Positions 11,964 through 21,686 of a stretch of 64,000 bases of DNA are shown here, piece by piece. The stretch spans positions 1,674,001 to 1,738,000 of the forward strand of contig JAMWFC010000032.1 in assembly GCA_027475525.1 (NCBI GenBank), read 5' to 3'. Source of the DNA: Macrolepiota albuminosa (Eukaryota > Basidiomycota > Agaricomycetes > Agaricales > Agaricaceae). The notes beneath the pieces were generated by a model. The model did no database searches. It worked only from the letters and a program-made list of their open reading frames with translations, and had not been told where the DNA came from. The position numbers and the translations under genes were made by a program. Within the stretch, counting starts at the first letter, position 1. The number at the start of each line of letters is the position of its first letter.

Positions 11964-12637
11964 ATGGCCTCTTTGTGTCCCGGATTCAAGCACGTCGAGG
12001 CGTTTGGCCCTGACGATGAGTATGAAGATGAAGATGATGACTCACAGGTCGAGTATGTTACGCTTGATATGGGGAGTATAGAGCCTACGCTCGTCCCGAG
12101 TTCTTCTACGTATCGGCTTATTGTGCGTTGTTTCTTTGGGCTTGGAGACCTCCGTGCTGATGCTGTGGAGGAAAGGGCCTCGACACGCCCACGCCGTTCA
12201 TGCAGCTTTCTGGGACTATTCTCAAGGGCCGTCATGACTCTCTCTTAGGTACAGAATTAATCTTTACAGACGGCAAAGGTGTCTTGATTTCTCTCGCTCG
12301 TACGCTCACGCGCTCATACACCCCCCGCGTAGACCCACACGACTCCTCGAAGAAATCGATGACGTACGTAGCGAGCGCAGAGCAGCGGATATGTTTCCGC
12401 GAGGTCAGGTTACAGCCGAAAGGCAGCGCGCCCCCGCCTGACGGAAAAGGGAAGGGAAAGGAGAGGGAACAAGGACAGGTGGAGGCGTGGGATAAGGAGG
12501 CGGAGGCTGCTGCGTTTTTGGTGGATCGTGTTTCGGGGAAGAATGTCGTGAGGGCGAGGAGTGGTAGGCGCAGGGGGAGGCTTAGGATGAGGGAACAGGA
12601 GGAGCAGGAAGACGGGGAGGAGGGGGAGGGGAGTTGA
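11964..12637 (+). CDS. TFIIIC small subunit, triple-barrel domain (Sfc7/tau55 type)
   Basis: Two exons, 11964-12122 and 12176-12637, joined by a 53-bp GT-AG intron, give 206 residues. An acidic N-terminus (DDEYEDEDDD) leads to a TFIIIC_sub6 triple-barrel signature: VEYVTLDMG, then GLDTPTPFMQLSGTILKG, then LGTELIFTDGKGV, later SAEQRICFREVRLQPKG. In yeast and fission yeast this domain dimerises with another subunit of TFIIIC, the RNA polymerase III assembly factor. The tail after about residue 150 is charged and low in complexity (runs of Arg, Glu and Gln). The gene lies head to head with the methyltransferase; the two start codons are 30 bp apart. Confidence 0.75.
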
Positions 12638-14049
12638 GCTTGGGGTTCTACTGATTTGTGGGTAGTGTGATGCACTGTGTTTTATGCGTAATAGCTAATA
12701 TATGAACCCTGTGGGGATTCGGGCGTCTGTCGGGCGGCCTTGTTGTTTCTAAGCCTCGCAGTGATCAATGTCAGCGTCGGGGTTTGATGAAGCTGTGGCG
12801 CCGTCGCTGGTAGCAGCCGGATTTTCGTTTACGGACTCAAGTACTCAATTGTCTCGTGGTTTGTGATCGGACCACGAAGAATATACAGGTATTCATGGTT
12901 CTCGATGTTCTTGCAGAGCAGTTCTATTAGATTGGCCTCGCTTGGGGTATACGAGATACCAACTGATGGATTTATTTTTTCTTTTTCTTAATGTTCCTCT
13001 TGACGTTCTTACAGAGCAGTTCTATCAGATGGTATTTTGTTGGCTTCGCTCCGGGTTATACGAGATACCAACTGATGATTTGGTTTATTTTATATGCATA
13101 TTCCATCCATTTTTGAAGGATGTCGAAAAATTTCTTTTAAGCATCTGCCGCGCTGTCTCTGGTAGCGGTTGAAATTTTGTTTACAGGCTCAGTCTCGTCT
13201 TCTCTGATCGAAAAAATCTGGCACCACCACAGCTATTCGTGTGTCCCGGAACCAGGGCCTCTGGATCTGAAATCACGACCTCTATCAAACTTTTGGTTTC
13301 GAGAGGTAGCTCGAGGTTTTTCTTGTCGTTGTCATGATTATGGATGATTACCATTCTCTGCTTTGCCTCTGTCCGTTTATATCTATCGCAGGGTTCCTTG
13401 GGTTCCTTGTTATTCTTTCCCTTTTTTCTTGTCTTTTCTTCCAGACTCAGTACCGTGTCTTGCTTGCAGGGTTTGTTTGAGCCGGCTCTTGTTATGGTCC
13501 GACTTTTCCTCAGTCAACCCCAGCTGGACGCCCCCTCTGACGATTTAGTTTATCAATAGGGAACGTTGGGCTACGGATTCTCAGGCCTCAATTGGCACAA
13601 CTATTCACAACAATTAATATGAGGTTACAGTTTGCACTAGTTATCTCCATGAACCATCAAACTACGGTAGTCGACATTGTTATGCTGGCATCCTCACAAT
13701 TCCCTCGTTGACCATGTTCATTCAACAATTCACTGTGAGTCTGTTCAACCATCTCATTCATAAGTGATCCATTCTGTGCCCCAGACTGATTCGCATCTGT
13801 TGCTTCAATTTCCTCCTGAAGAGCAACTACCATTTCATCAGGAAATGAATTGTCAGGGTTCAGACGAGACGTTGCAATCCCTTATATTAGAGCAATTTGT
13901 AAGATATGTATCAGAATTGCAGGGAAGTGTACAAATGATTATATACATCAGTAGCCATTATGAATTCTGCCACTCCTAACAGGTTGGTATGGGTCAACCA
14001 TATGTATCAGAATTCTTATGCATATAAGCAAGTTCAGTCTCAATCATAT
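12638..14049. other. Non-coding spacer with short direct repeats
   Basis: No gene is supported. A direct repeat links about 12912-12975 and 13009-13085 (shared GAGCAGTTCTAT and TACGAGATACCAACTGATG). From about 13560 the sequence is AT-rich and resembles degraded retrotransposon DNA. ORFs here are short and give hydrophobic nonsense translations. Confidence 0.5.
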
Positions 14050-14096
14050 TGCTGGCCTGATATATAAGAGCCTACGGACAGAGTAATAACCCCTCA
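14050..14096. repeat. Left arm of a distant inverted repeat
   Basis: This stretch is the near-exact reverse complement of 58141-58185 (shared core ATTACTCTGTCCGTAGGCTC). The two arms bracket the whole nested complex. Copia fragment E starts directly after this arm. Confidence 0.75.
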
Positions 14097-14651
14097 AGGA
14101 TATGTCCTAGATCTTTTGACATCGTACCATTTGCTGGATGCAATGCCATTGTCACTACCACTTGTCGACAAACTAGAGGATCTCCCAGAACCTCGACCGA
14201 ATTCTCTTCCTGATATCTCGGACAAGGATATCAAGATTCATTACCAGCTTTTAGTGGGGTCAATACTATACTTGAGTCTTTGTACTCAACCGGATATCGC
14301 GTTTACAGCAATGTCACTTGGATGTTATAATGCTTCGCCGACACGAGCTCACCCCTTGGCTGCAAAATGGGTCTTAAGGTATTTGTCAGGAACTAGGGAC
14401 TATGCCCTTGAATACAATTTTGGTCATTCAACATCAACCACTCCCTTGAGACTTTTACTTCCTGCAGATTTCAGAGCAGTTGATGCTGACTGGGCATCCG
14501 ATCCTTCAACGAGAAAAAGCATAACGGGATATGCCTTCCTTTTATACTCAAGCCTAGTTTCATGGTCTTTAGTCAAACAATGCACCATTGCACTCTCTTC
14601 AACAGAAGCCAAATATATGGCTTTATCACATGCTTTATGAGAAGCAATAGC
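14097..14651 (+). pseudogene. Copia element E, RT end and RNase H, left half
   Basis: Plus-strand Ty1/copia remnant. It starts inside the end of the reverse transcriptase, with LVGSILYLSLCTQPDIAF, then RYLSGTRDYALEY, then the RNase H start (DADWASDPSTRKSITGYAF, LSSTEAKYMALSHAL). A TGA interrupts it just after that, where related proteins usually have Arg, so CGA to TGA is likely. It is then cut at 14651 by insertion of element F. The reading frame resumes exactly at 57575. Everything upstream (gag, protease, integrase, most of RT) is missing. Confidence 0.85.
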
Positions 14652-14914
14652 TGTTATCAACACGAGTACTCAGTCTGTGTAAAATAGACTGTATTCTGTG
14701 ATATGTATCTGTTATCAACATGAGTACTGAATATCGTAAGTAATGGTATTCGGTTCTACAAGCACTTAAGACATACCTCAGTCCATGTAAAATAGACTGA
14801 GGTATTCCTGAGTTCTGATCTGTCACTATGTACACTCGTGCTCCCCGATTACCATATCAGCCTACGCTGTCATGCCCCTACAAACCTAACGTCCAGCACA
14901 ACTCCATCTCAACA
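14652..14914 (-). repeat. 3' LTR of copia F
   Basis: 263 bp, starts TGTTATCAAC and ends CATCTCAACA on the plus strand. A purine tract (minus strand CAGGGGAAG, 14915-14923) adjoins it as the expected polypurine tract. It differs from the other LTR at many sites, so the insertion is old. Confidence 0.9.
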
Positions 14915-14925
14915 CTTCCCCTGAG

Positions 14926-17188
14926 TCAGCGGACACATTCTGGCTCACACAGTCTGAGGGCTTCACATAATTTCTGGTGTTGTGGGCATGTCAGTGGCTT
15001 TGTGAGTAGGTCTGCTGGGTTCTCCTCACTCGGTACGTATTCTAGGTTGATTTTGCCATGTTCGACCAGCCCAGCTGCCTCACGTAGTGGTGTCTGACAT
15101 TGATATGCTTTACTCAGTTGTGGTTCCATTTGTTTTCTGCGATCACAATCGAACCGTTGTTGTCCCCTAATACCTGTGCTGGGTATGGTACCTCGAAGTC
15201 AATTTCTCTCAGCCCTGAGAACATCCACTGTATATGTTCTGCTGCTCTTCCCAGCGCGATGTACTCAGCCTCTGTCGTCAATGTTGAAACTGTTGCCTGG
15301 TACTTGGAGCTCCAGCAGGTGGGCCCGCCGGCCTGGAGGAATATGGTGTCTGAGATAGATCAGCGAGTGTCGATGTCTGATGCAAAATCAGAGTCATAGT
15401 AGCCGTAGGGGGTGTAGTTGGTGTAGTTGTCGCCTCCGTACCTTAAATTGTAGTGTAGCGTAGCCTTGATGTACTGCATGACGTGTTTTAGGGCCAGCCA
15501 GTGAGCTTTCCCAGGTTGTTTCATGAATCGGCTTAGAGAGGTGACTGTGTACGCTATATCCAGCCATGTACCAACTTGCACGTACATGAGTGATCCTAGT
15601 GCTTTGTTGTAGGGCTTGTCCTGCATGTACTCGAGGTCCTCAGGACTTTTGGTGCATTGGGTGCGGCTCAGTACTATTCCAGGAGGCAACGGTGTGTATT
15701 TTGGTTTGCAATCCACCATCCTGAAATGCTCAAGCACCTGCTTAAGGTACTCCTCCTGGTCCATGGTAAGATATCTCCATTTGCGATCGCAGGTGATTCA
15801 AATTCCAAGCACAAAGTGGATGTCTCCCATGTCTTTGACTTTGAACCTCTTGCCCAGTTCCTGGCGTGCTAGCCTTGATTCCTCCAGTGACAATGACATT
15901 CCGGTCATGTTGTCAGTGTATATGCTTGTTACTGTGTGTTCACTGTCCCTTTTTCTTGACCTTACTGACTGGTCAGCCTCTGATCGCTTGTACTCTAGTC
16001 TTGCCATGTCCTTGTCCAAAGTCCTCCACCAGTTATTTCCAGCATCCATTGTTCCATACATTGCCTTGTCCAGTGCCGCCACCAAATACTTCTCATCATC
16101 CTCCACATGCTCTAGTTCTTCCACACTCACGTTCTTGTCCACACCATTGCTCCCCCTAACCCAGCATCCTGCCACAATGTTGACCTTGAAAACATCGCTG
16201 GGTTTCTTCACGTATCCCTCCGGTTGTTCCATGAGTATGGGAGCTTGCGTGGGTGCATTCAGATAGGTGCTAGCATAATCAACCTGCCAGATTTCATAAT
16301 TGCACCTTGTACCAATGACAAGGTTCATGCGTAGCAATTCATGGCATATGACCGACACATAAATCACGAAGAAATCCACCTCCAGGATCTGGGTGAAGCC
16401 TTTTGCCACTAGTCTCACCTTCCTCCCCACAACCTGTCTATCCCTGTCGTACTTCAATGCGAAGGTCCAATGATTTTTCATTGTCTGGGCACCTGGCAGT
16501 CATGGTATGAGGCGCCATACCCTGCGTTCATACATCTGCGCCATCTCCTTATCCATTGCCGCCTTCCACAGGTCTGGTCTGGTCATGGCCTTACTGTAGG
16601 TCCTTGAGATCCAGGTTTTGTCTCCTGGCTTGCCTCGATTCAATGCCACTGCAGCTGTGGGCATATCCTTATCATCATCAAGGCCATCTGGTATGTGGGC
16701 GGACAACGGGTTCCGTGTAGTGCGGGCAAGGGGTAGCAGTGGCAATGCTGGGGCTGGGTCACCACAGAGTCTGGCTGACCGCTATGGGCCGCTGGTTGTG
16801 TCGTTGTGCTGTTGCATCACGGGATTGGAAATTTCCCTCCCATCACTCTCGGCAGGGCCATCAGTTGTGGCGGTCATTGTCTCGTGCCATGCATGTGAAT
16901 TTGCTTCCATGTCGTTGTCTTTGTTTATCTCGTTATGTTTTGCTGCATCCTCAGTGACCTCAAAGATTTTGTAGATGTCCAAGGCCGTGTCCTCGAGGTT
17001 TGAGTCAGGGGTCATGCAGTGTCCCTGTCCCTCCTCAAAAACAATGTCATGTGACCAGAATATCCTGCCGCTGGATTGATTGAGAAGTTTGTAATTGCCA
17101 TGCCTAAAGTAGCTGACCAGCACTGTCTTCACCGACCGCATGTTGAGTTTATTCAGCCTGTCCTCCTTTGGAATCTTTGCATAGGCGG
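14926..17188 (-). pseudogene. Copia F: integrase tail, RT and RNase H
   Basis: Frame-broken minus-strand coding region. In reading order it holds the integrase C-terminal part (KIPKEDRLNKLNMRSVKTVL, FWSHDIVFEEG), a spacer, RT (KYDRDRQVVGRKVRLVAKGF, EIWQVDYASTYLNAP, PEGYVKKP) and the RT end (YLKQVLEHFRMVDCKP, TSLSRFMKQPGKAHW). The RNase H end follows (GKINLEYVPSEENPADLLTK). The RT metal-binding box is YTDN instead of YxDD. Several frameshifts and stops separate the pieces. The 5' side of this block is cut by solo LTR G at 17189. Confidence 0.85.
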
Positions 17189-18045
17189 TGATGACGCCAA
17201 CTGTGGTTGGGTGCGCTGGACATATATGCAGTACAATGCCGTCTCCAGCGCTTGGCGTGCGTAGTTGTGAGGAGTCCCAACAGGGTCCTGGTGTGCTCAA
17301 GCAGAGGTGATAGAACGATGCACTAGATTATAGTGCCTCGGGGGCTACCTGGCAGATGGTAAGCATTGTAGCTTAAACAAAGATATAAAAGAAAAGACAA
17401 GTAGTGCAGCGTATTGTGCCCATAGGTGGCACCGTAAACAACAAAGACGAGATAGACAAGGCTAGCGCCTGACTTAGTGATGAAGTCAGAGAAAGCTAGT
17501 GCGATTTGAATGCTGAGTGTAACTTGGTGCTCAAGGGGTTACGATTTGTTGTTATATACATGTGAAGTAGCTATTTTATATACTATGCACTACTGTGTTT
17601 GCCAAGATAAAGGTCCATCTGCGGCGCTACCTCCTAGCACCTCTCCTTGTGGTTTCCTCTAATGGTGACCTGTCAACGGCAACCTTTTGCACATGGATGA
17701 CGGCGACCAACAGCGTTATGACCTACGGCAACCAGCGGCGACTCTATATTGACTTAGAATTATACGAGTCTGCTCACTTTTACTATAACTCCGATTGGCC
17801 AGGCTGTTCCAGGGTATGGTCAGAAAATCCTCAACAGACGCCATGAGCGCTAATGTCAACGCTACTCATTGTACCAGTTCCTGACAGGTCCAGATGTCAG
17901 ATTTAAGTATATCCAGTGCCGCCATCATTGATCCTTTTAGACTTCTGATTGAAGTGCCTCATCAAATGGCAGCACCTGCTGCTGGCTCCTTCTGGAAGTG
18001 ATTGGGGTTTGTCATGACCCACAGCATCATGACACTGGATACTGC

Positions 18046-18052
18046 TTAAATA
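18046..18052 (+). promoter_or_regulatory. TATA-like box of the TRIM LTR
   Basis: TTAAATA, first base 28 bp before the A that begins the predicted self-primer at 18074. The spacing fits an RNA polymerase II start at 18074. Confidence 0.6.
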
Positions 18053-18073
18053 GTGCCTGCAACATGTCAAGCC

Positions 18074-18085
18074 AGGCTTGACATT
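18074..18085 (+). promoter_or_regulatory. Predicted transcript start and self-primer of the TRIM
   Basis: AGGCTTGACATT is the exact reverse complement of 18144-18155. If transcription starts here, the RNA 5' end can anneal to the primer site as in Tf1. Confidence 0.6.
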
Positions 18086-18093
18086 GTGGCCTT

Positions 18094-18105
18094 TTAGCCC
18101 AGTTG
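18094..18105 (+). promoter_or_regulatory. tRNA-type A box in the TRIM LTR
   Basis: TAGCCCAGTTGG fits the A-box consensus TRGYNNARNNG. A B-box-like GTTCAACTCC follows at 18168-18177, outside the LTR. Confidence 0.45.
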
Positions 18106-18143
18106 GTAGATCACTTCTATTGCAGGAGTTGTGGTCATCACAG

Positions 18144-18155
18144 AATGTCAAGCCT
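18144..18155 (+). promoter_or_regulatory. Primer-binding site of the TRIM (self-priming type)
   Basis: AATGTCAAGCCT begins one base after the 5' LTR. It does not start TGG and instead pairs perfectly over 12 nt with the LTR segment at 18074-18085. Confidence 0.65.
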
Positions 18156-18167
18156 AAAAGGTCAAGT

Positions 18168-18177
18168 GTTCAACTCC
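18168..18177 (+). promoter_or_regulatory. B-box-like sequence in the TRIM
   Basis: GTTCAACTCC matches the core of the B-box consensus GWTCRANNC. It lies 62 bp after the A box, at the long end for tRNA-type promoters. Confidence 0.35.
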
Positions 18178-18396
18178 CTGAGTTGGCAGATTCTGGGTGG
18201 TCCAGAATTGTTGCATTGGGGTCTCTCTGAACAATTGGCTTACTGGCAGGGGTCAGGGGGCCTACTATTTAACAAGGCAGAATGCCAGGAGCTTGGACTA
18301 GAGACTGAGAGTCCTTGTGTTTCCCAGTTGGGCAGCTGACAGGCAGTCAGAAGGGGCCGACGGTACTTTCACAGGCATCTCGAGGGCTCGATGCTT

Positions 18397-18409
18397 AAAG
18401 AGAGGGCAC
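18397..18409 (+). promoter_or_regulatory. Polypurine tract of the TRIM
   Basis: AAAGAGAGGGCAC directly precedes the 3' LTR, as required for plus-strand DNA priming. Confidence 0.7.
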
Positions 18410-18542
18410 TGTCATGACCCACAGCATCATGACACTGGATACTGCTTAAATAGTGCCTGCAACATGTCAAGCCAGGCTTGACATTGTGGCCTTTTAGCCC
18501 AGTTGGTAGATCACTTCTATTGCAGGAGTTGTGGTCATCACA
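18410..18542 (+). repeat. 3' LTR of the TRIM
   Basis: 133 bp, no difference from the left copy seen by eye. Confidence 0.92.
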
Positions 18543-18800
18543 GGGTTTAGTTAGAGTCCCCTCCCACCGTTGTGTTAGTGCTATACATTCTGAGCCTCCT
18601 TTGTCCTTGGGATAGGTGAATGGAGTATGCTGAAGGCCTGGTAGCTGGCCGTTAGGGTAAATGGCTAAGTCCTGTAGTAGATTGCCAGAGCTAGGATGCT
18701 CTATATTCCCAACTGGTCGCTAGAGTCTTCAGTACGTCAAGTGTCGGTTGGCCTATAATGTCCCTTGATGCACTCAGTCCAAGTAGAAGCCTATCAGCGG

Positions 18801-20160
18801 TGCAGCCAAATGGTCTGAGGTGTGAGACGTCCAGTTTTGTTCCAGTCCTGATTTCATGCAGGGTTCTGTTGTGGTGTCGACTTGAGGGTATCAGGTCAAG
18901 GATGTATACCGCCGTTGATGTAGCCTCTCCCCAGTAGTGAGATGGAAGCCTCAAGTCACTCAACATGCTCCTGGCCAGGTTCAGTACTGTTCGATTCTTT
19001 CGCTTGGCCACGCTGTTTGCCGATGAAGACTGTGGGGCTGTTGTTTCATGTATTATGCCTCGGCTTGCACAGTACTCATTCCAGAGATCGTTCATGAACT
19101 CTGTGCCACCATCAGTTCTGACCCGCCTAATCCAAAAGCCCATCTGGTTCTCTACCCTGGCATCAAATGAGCATAGACATACGATGGTTGACTCCTTCGT
19201 CTTATTTGCAAGGTACCAGGCATCTGTTTCTGCCCCGCCATGGTCTGATGCTATCATCATCCAGGATTTTCCCCCAGTAGTGGGTGTCCTGGCAGGGCCC
19301 CATAGGTTGAAAGCAACGTGTTCATATGGTACACACTCAACGGTGACCTTGGCATCAAAGGGTCATCGTGAGTTCTTTCCCATTATGCAGTCCTCACATT
19401 TTCCCTGCACCGACGTCTTCGTGACACTCATGCCTTCAACCGTGTTATTCTGTATCATGTTGCGGATCATGGTCTTGCTAGCATGGCCAAAGCATCAGTG
19501 CCACGTTTCCATGTCCATGGGGCTGTTTAGGGACCGTGCAACCATTGCCGCTGGTGGGTTGATGAACCTGACCTTGTACATTGTGCTTGACAGTTTTGCA
19601 GGGTGTGCCTGCATAAATGGTGTGCCAGATTGGTCATAGAATGTTGCTCTGGTACCATCAAAAACCATTTTGCAGCCCTTCTTGGCTAGTGATCTGACAG
19701 ATATGAGGTTGTGACTCAGATTCAGGGCGTGCAATGCGTTGTCAAAGGTGAGTTCAAATAACTTCCCATCATACGTTAGGTGTTTTTTAACTCTCTCTGT
19801 TCTGGCAATGTAGAATGATCCGCCCTTCTCTGCGGTCTGGCCTGAGGACTCGTTCAAGTCAGGTGCTGTGTATGTTTCAAAATTGGTTCTGTCAACAAAG
19901 AAGTGGCGGCTTGCTGCTGAGTCAGCATAGGAGGTTATTTCATTCATCCTCTTTTGTTCGTTCATTGATACCACAAAGGCTAGGCACCGAGGATTTGCAT
20001 CATTGTTGGCTGGCATGGTCGCAGAGTTTGCAACTGGGGGCATCGGATTGCTGTTTGGAGAGCTTGTTGTTTCTGCTGACTTTCCCCCTTTGTTTTTCTT
20101 CCACCAGTCAGGGTACTGGCCTTCCATCCCACCCTCTTTCCTGTAGCACCTGCTGATTGT
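18801..20160 (-). pseudogene. Copia F: end of gag, protease and integrase core
   Basis: Minus-strand continuation of F downstream of C. It begins with the last part of the gag zinc knuckle (ISRCYRKEGG), then a linker, then the protease region (SYADSAASRHFFVD, where DSGA would be usual). Next come the integrase zinc region and core: HGGAETDAWYLANKTKEST, VRTDGGTEFMNDLWNEY and NSVAKRKNRTVLNLARSML. The last motif normally reads NGVAERxNRT, so the third catalytic residue (Glu) is Lys. Both changes fit CpG to CpA on the coding strand. It ends at the solo LTR G. Confidence 0.85.
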
Positions 20161-20228
20161 TGTCAGGTTCCGCTGAGTCGGGGGCTTTCTGGGAAAGCAA
20201 TCGCCCTTACAATGCGGACTTGAGCCAT

Positions 20229-20382
20229 GGATACTCGGGTGTCTGGAACTCCGGGGCTAGGACTCCAGGGTTCAAGACGTGGACAGGGAAATCCCGGGAG
20301 AGGGGGGATACTCGGGTGTCTGGAACTCCGGGGCTAGGACTCCAGGGTTCAAGACGTGGACAGGGAAATCCCGGGAGAGGGG
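20229..20382. repeat. 77-bp direct duplication (2)
   Basis: In the left LTR of C; it doubles the GGATACTCGGGTGTCTGG segment. Confidence 0.95.
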
Positions 20383-20612
20383 ACTTAGTCTGGGGGTTTT
20401 GGGTGGTGGGTAACGGGGGAGTTCGGGTGGGGGTCGAGTCGTGAACCGGAGGTTCTGAGACGAGACCAAGTTAGTAAGTTAAAGTCGCGAAGTGCGTACC
20501 AGTCTTAGAGCACGCGAATATCCAAGCGTGCCAGTCAAGCGTGCCAGTCAATGCGTACCAGTCAAATAGAGGGCACGCAACAATCCAGGTAAAGCAAAGT
20601 AACAACGTATGT

Positions 20613-20624
20613 AATATCAAGACT
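20613..20624 (-). promoter_or_regulatory. Predicted transcript start and self-primer of chromovirus C
   Basis: On the minus strand AGTCTTGATATT starts 28 bp after a TATAG box (near 20652). It is complementary over 12-13 nt to the primer site at 55722-55733. Self-priming is established for Tf1 and sushi elements. Confidence 0.65.
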
Positions 20625-20847
20625 AGCGAATACAACAGGGAACTATGCTATAAGTACTACGGGGCCGGGTCTCGGGGTTCTGGGATGTCTGGGATGGGTT
20701 CCGGGGGTCATTGAGTAGCGGCAGGGGCTACATACCGGGATTGCACGTGTGGGGCGCATGATCAATTGGCGCGGATGGAGCCGTGATGCGTGATGCGCGA
20801 TGGCTGGAACGAGTCGCGTGATCCGATCGTTGATCAGGGCTGGTGGC

Positions 20848-21001
20848 GGCTGATGGCGGTCCTTGATGCGCGTGATGGCGGTGTCGGCAGTCGTGATGGC
20901 GGGGCGTGTCCTGTGGGGTCAGAGGGCTGATGGCGGTCCTTGATGCGCGTGATGGCGGTGTCGGCAGTCGTGATGGCGGGGCGTGTCCTGTGGGGTCAGA
21001 G
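20848..21001. repeat. 77-bp direct duplication (3)
   Basis: In the left LTR of C, duplicating the GATGGCGGTCCTTGATGCG segment. Confidence 0.95.
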
Positions 21002-21042
21002 GGAGGGTCCCGGGGTGGGCCCGGAGGGGAGGGGTCGTGACA

Positions 21043-21056
21043 TCACCCCCCCCTCA
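21043..21056 (-). promoter_or_regulatory. Polypurine tract of chromovirus C
   Basis: Minus strand TGAGGGGGGGGTGA, touching the 3' LTR. Confidence 0.7.
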
Positions 21057-21169
21057 GCGCCGAGACCCTCCGAGGTGCGTGTAGCCGGTGGTTTGGACCG
21101 GGGTTCAACCGTGGGATCTGGCACCTGACTTGCCACGTATCAAAAAAAATTTTACTGTCAAGTTCAAAC

Positions 21170-21686
21170 ATGTCGCGTACGCCAACCCATTCTCTGACGC
21201 CCCCCCAAACTAACGAGGTCGCACCCCTCATGGCCTGGGAGGCCCGGGACGCACGGTACCGAGCGCGCCTGGACCGGGAGCGCGTGGCGGCGCTCGTGCA
21301 ACAACGTGAGTGGTTCCCATGCCGCTCGCTTGTCGCGACTGACCTTCCTTTTTCAGAACAACACAACATCACTGCCCCGGAGGCGGGTCCCAGCCGGCTC
21401 CTGGAGCCTGTTCCCGATGCGGGTCCCAGTGTCCCCCCCTGTTCGAGTTGTCCCGCGCCCACCTTTGCGCGGATGACTGTCCGCCCTCCCTGTCCGCACC
21501 CCCTTCCCCGCCCTAGGCTGCCAGCCCCCCGCTTCCGTCGCTCCGGGATGGCGGTGGGGACCGTTGCAGAGGTCCTGGAAGATCAACGCGTTGCATGGGC
21601 GGCCGTGATGCAGGAGCTGTTCGGGGAGGCCCTAGAGAGGCTCCGGGGCCTGCCTGCTCACGCCTGGTGTGTGAGCAATGGACCGG
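21170..21686 (+). CDS. Antisense gene of chromovirus C, 5' exons
   Basis: Plus strand, opposite to gag-pol. Exon 1 is 21170-21305 (MSRTPTHSLTPPQTNEVAPL, then EARDARYRARLDRERVAAL). A 51-bp intron follows, and exon 2 is 21357-21685 (AGPSRLLEPVPDAGPSVPP, a Pro/Ser-rich linker, then LEDQRVAWAAVMQELFGEAL). Exon 2 stops at a donor GTGAG that was the insertion point of element A; the gene resumes at 33007. D carries a decayed homologue. No named domain is visible in this part. An A-rich stretch just upstream (21140-21160) may belong to its promoter. Confidence 0.6.

Larger units (their letters stand above)
18010..18142 (+). repeat. 5' LTR of the TRIM
   Basis: 133 bp, identical to the right copy. 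It holds a TATA-like box, a perfect hairpin of ATGTCAAGCC and GGCTTGACAT (18064-18084) and a tRNA-type A box. Confidence 0.92.
18010..18542 (+). mobile_element. TRIM: 533-bp non-coding LTR retrotransposon
   Basis: Two identical 133-bp LTRs (18010-18142 and 18410-18542), starting TGTCATGACC and ending GGTCATCACA, enclose 267 bp without a coding region. Target duplication GGGTT flanks it (18005-18009 and 18543-18547). A purine tract precedes the right LTR, and a primer site begins 2 bp after the left LTR. Identical LTRs point to a recent insertion. It sits inside solo LTR G. With no gag or pol it must use proteins of another element; the primer sequence points to chromoviruses like C. Confidence 0.9.
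17189..18796 (-). mobile_element. Solo LTR G, related to the LTR of element B
   Basis: One LTR with no internal region, flanked by the 4-bp duplication GCGG (17185-17188 and 18797-18800). It starts TGATGACGCC and ends CCTATCA, as B's LTRs do. Without the TRIM its length is about 1.07 kb against 1043 bp in B. It is heavily CpG-depleted relative to B. It interrupts copia F just after the integrase motif HLRPFGCTA. A solo LTR normally arises by recombination between the two LTRs. Strand is given by similarity to B. Confidence 0.85.
20161..21042 (-). repeat. 3' LTR of chromovirus C
   Basis: 882 bp as assembled, about 728 bp after collapsing two 77-bp duplications. It keeps the transcription start segment that the other LTR has lost. 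Confidence 0.88.

Noticed and set aside
11749..12081. Plus-strand ORF starting upstream of the TFIIIC gene
   Set aside because: It is in another frame and runs antisense to the methyltransferase N-terminus; no homology.
16618..16974. Hydrophobic plus-strand ORF resembling a membrane protein
   Set aside because: It is the complement of copia F's linker between integrase and RT; hydrophobicity is a strand artefact.
18088..18163. A functional tRNA gene in the TRIM
   Set aside because: The A box is good, but no complete cloverleaf forms, the A-to-B spacing is long and the 3' half does not fold; read as a tRNA-like remnant.
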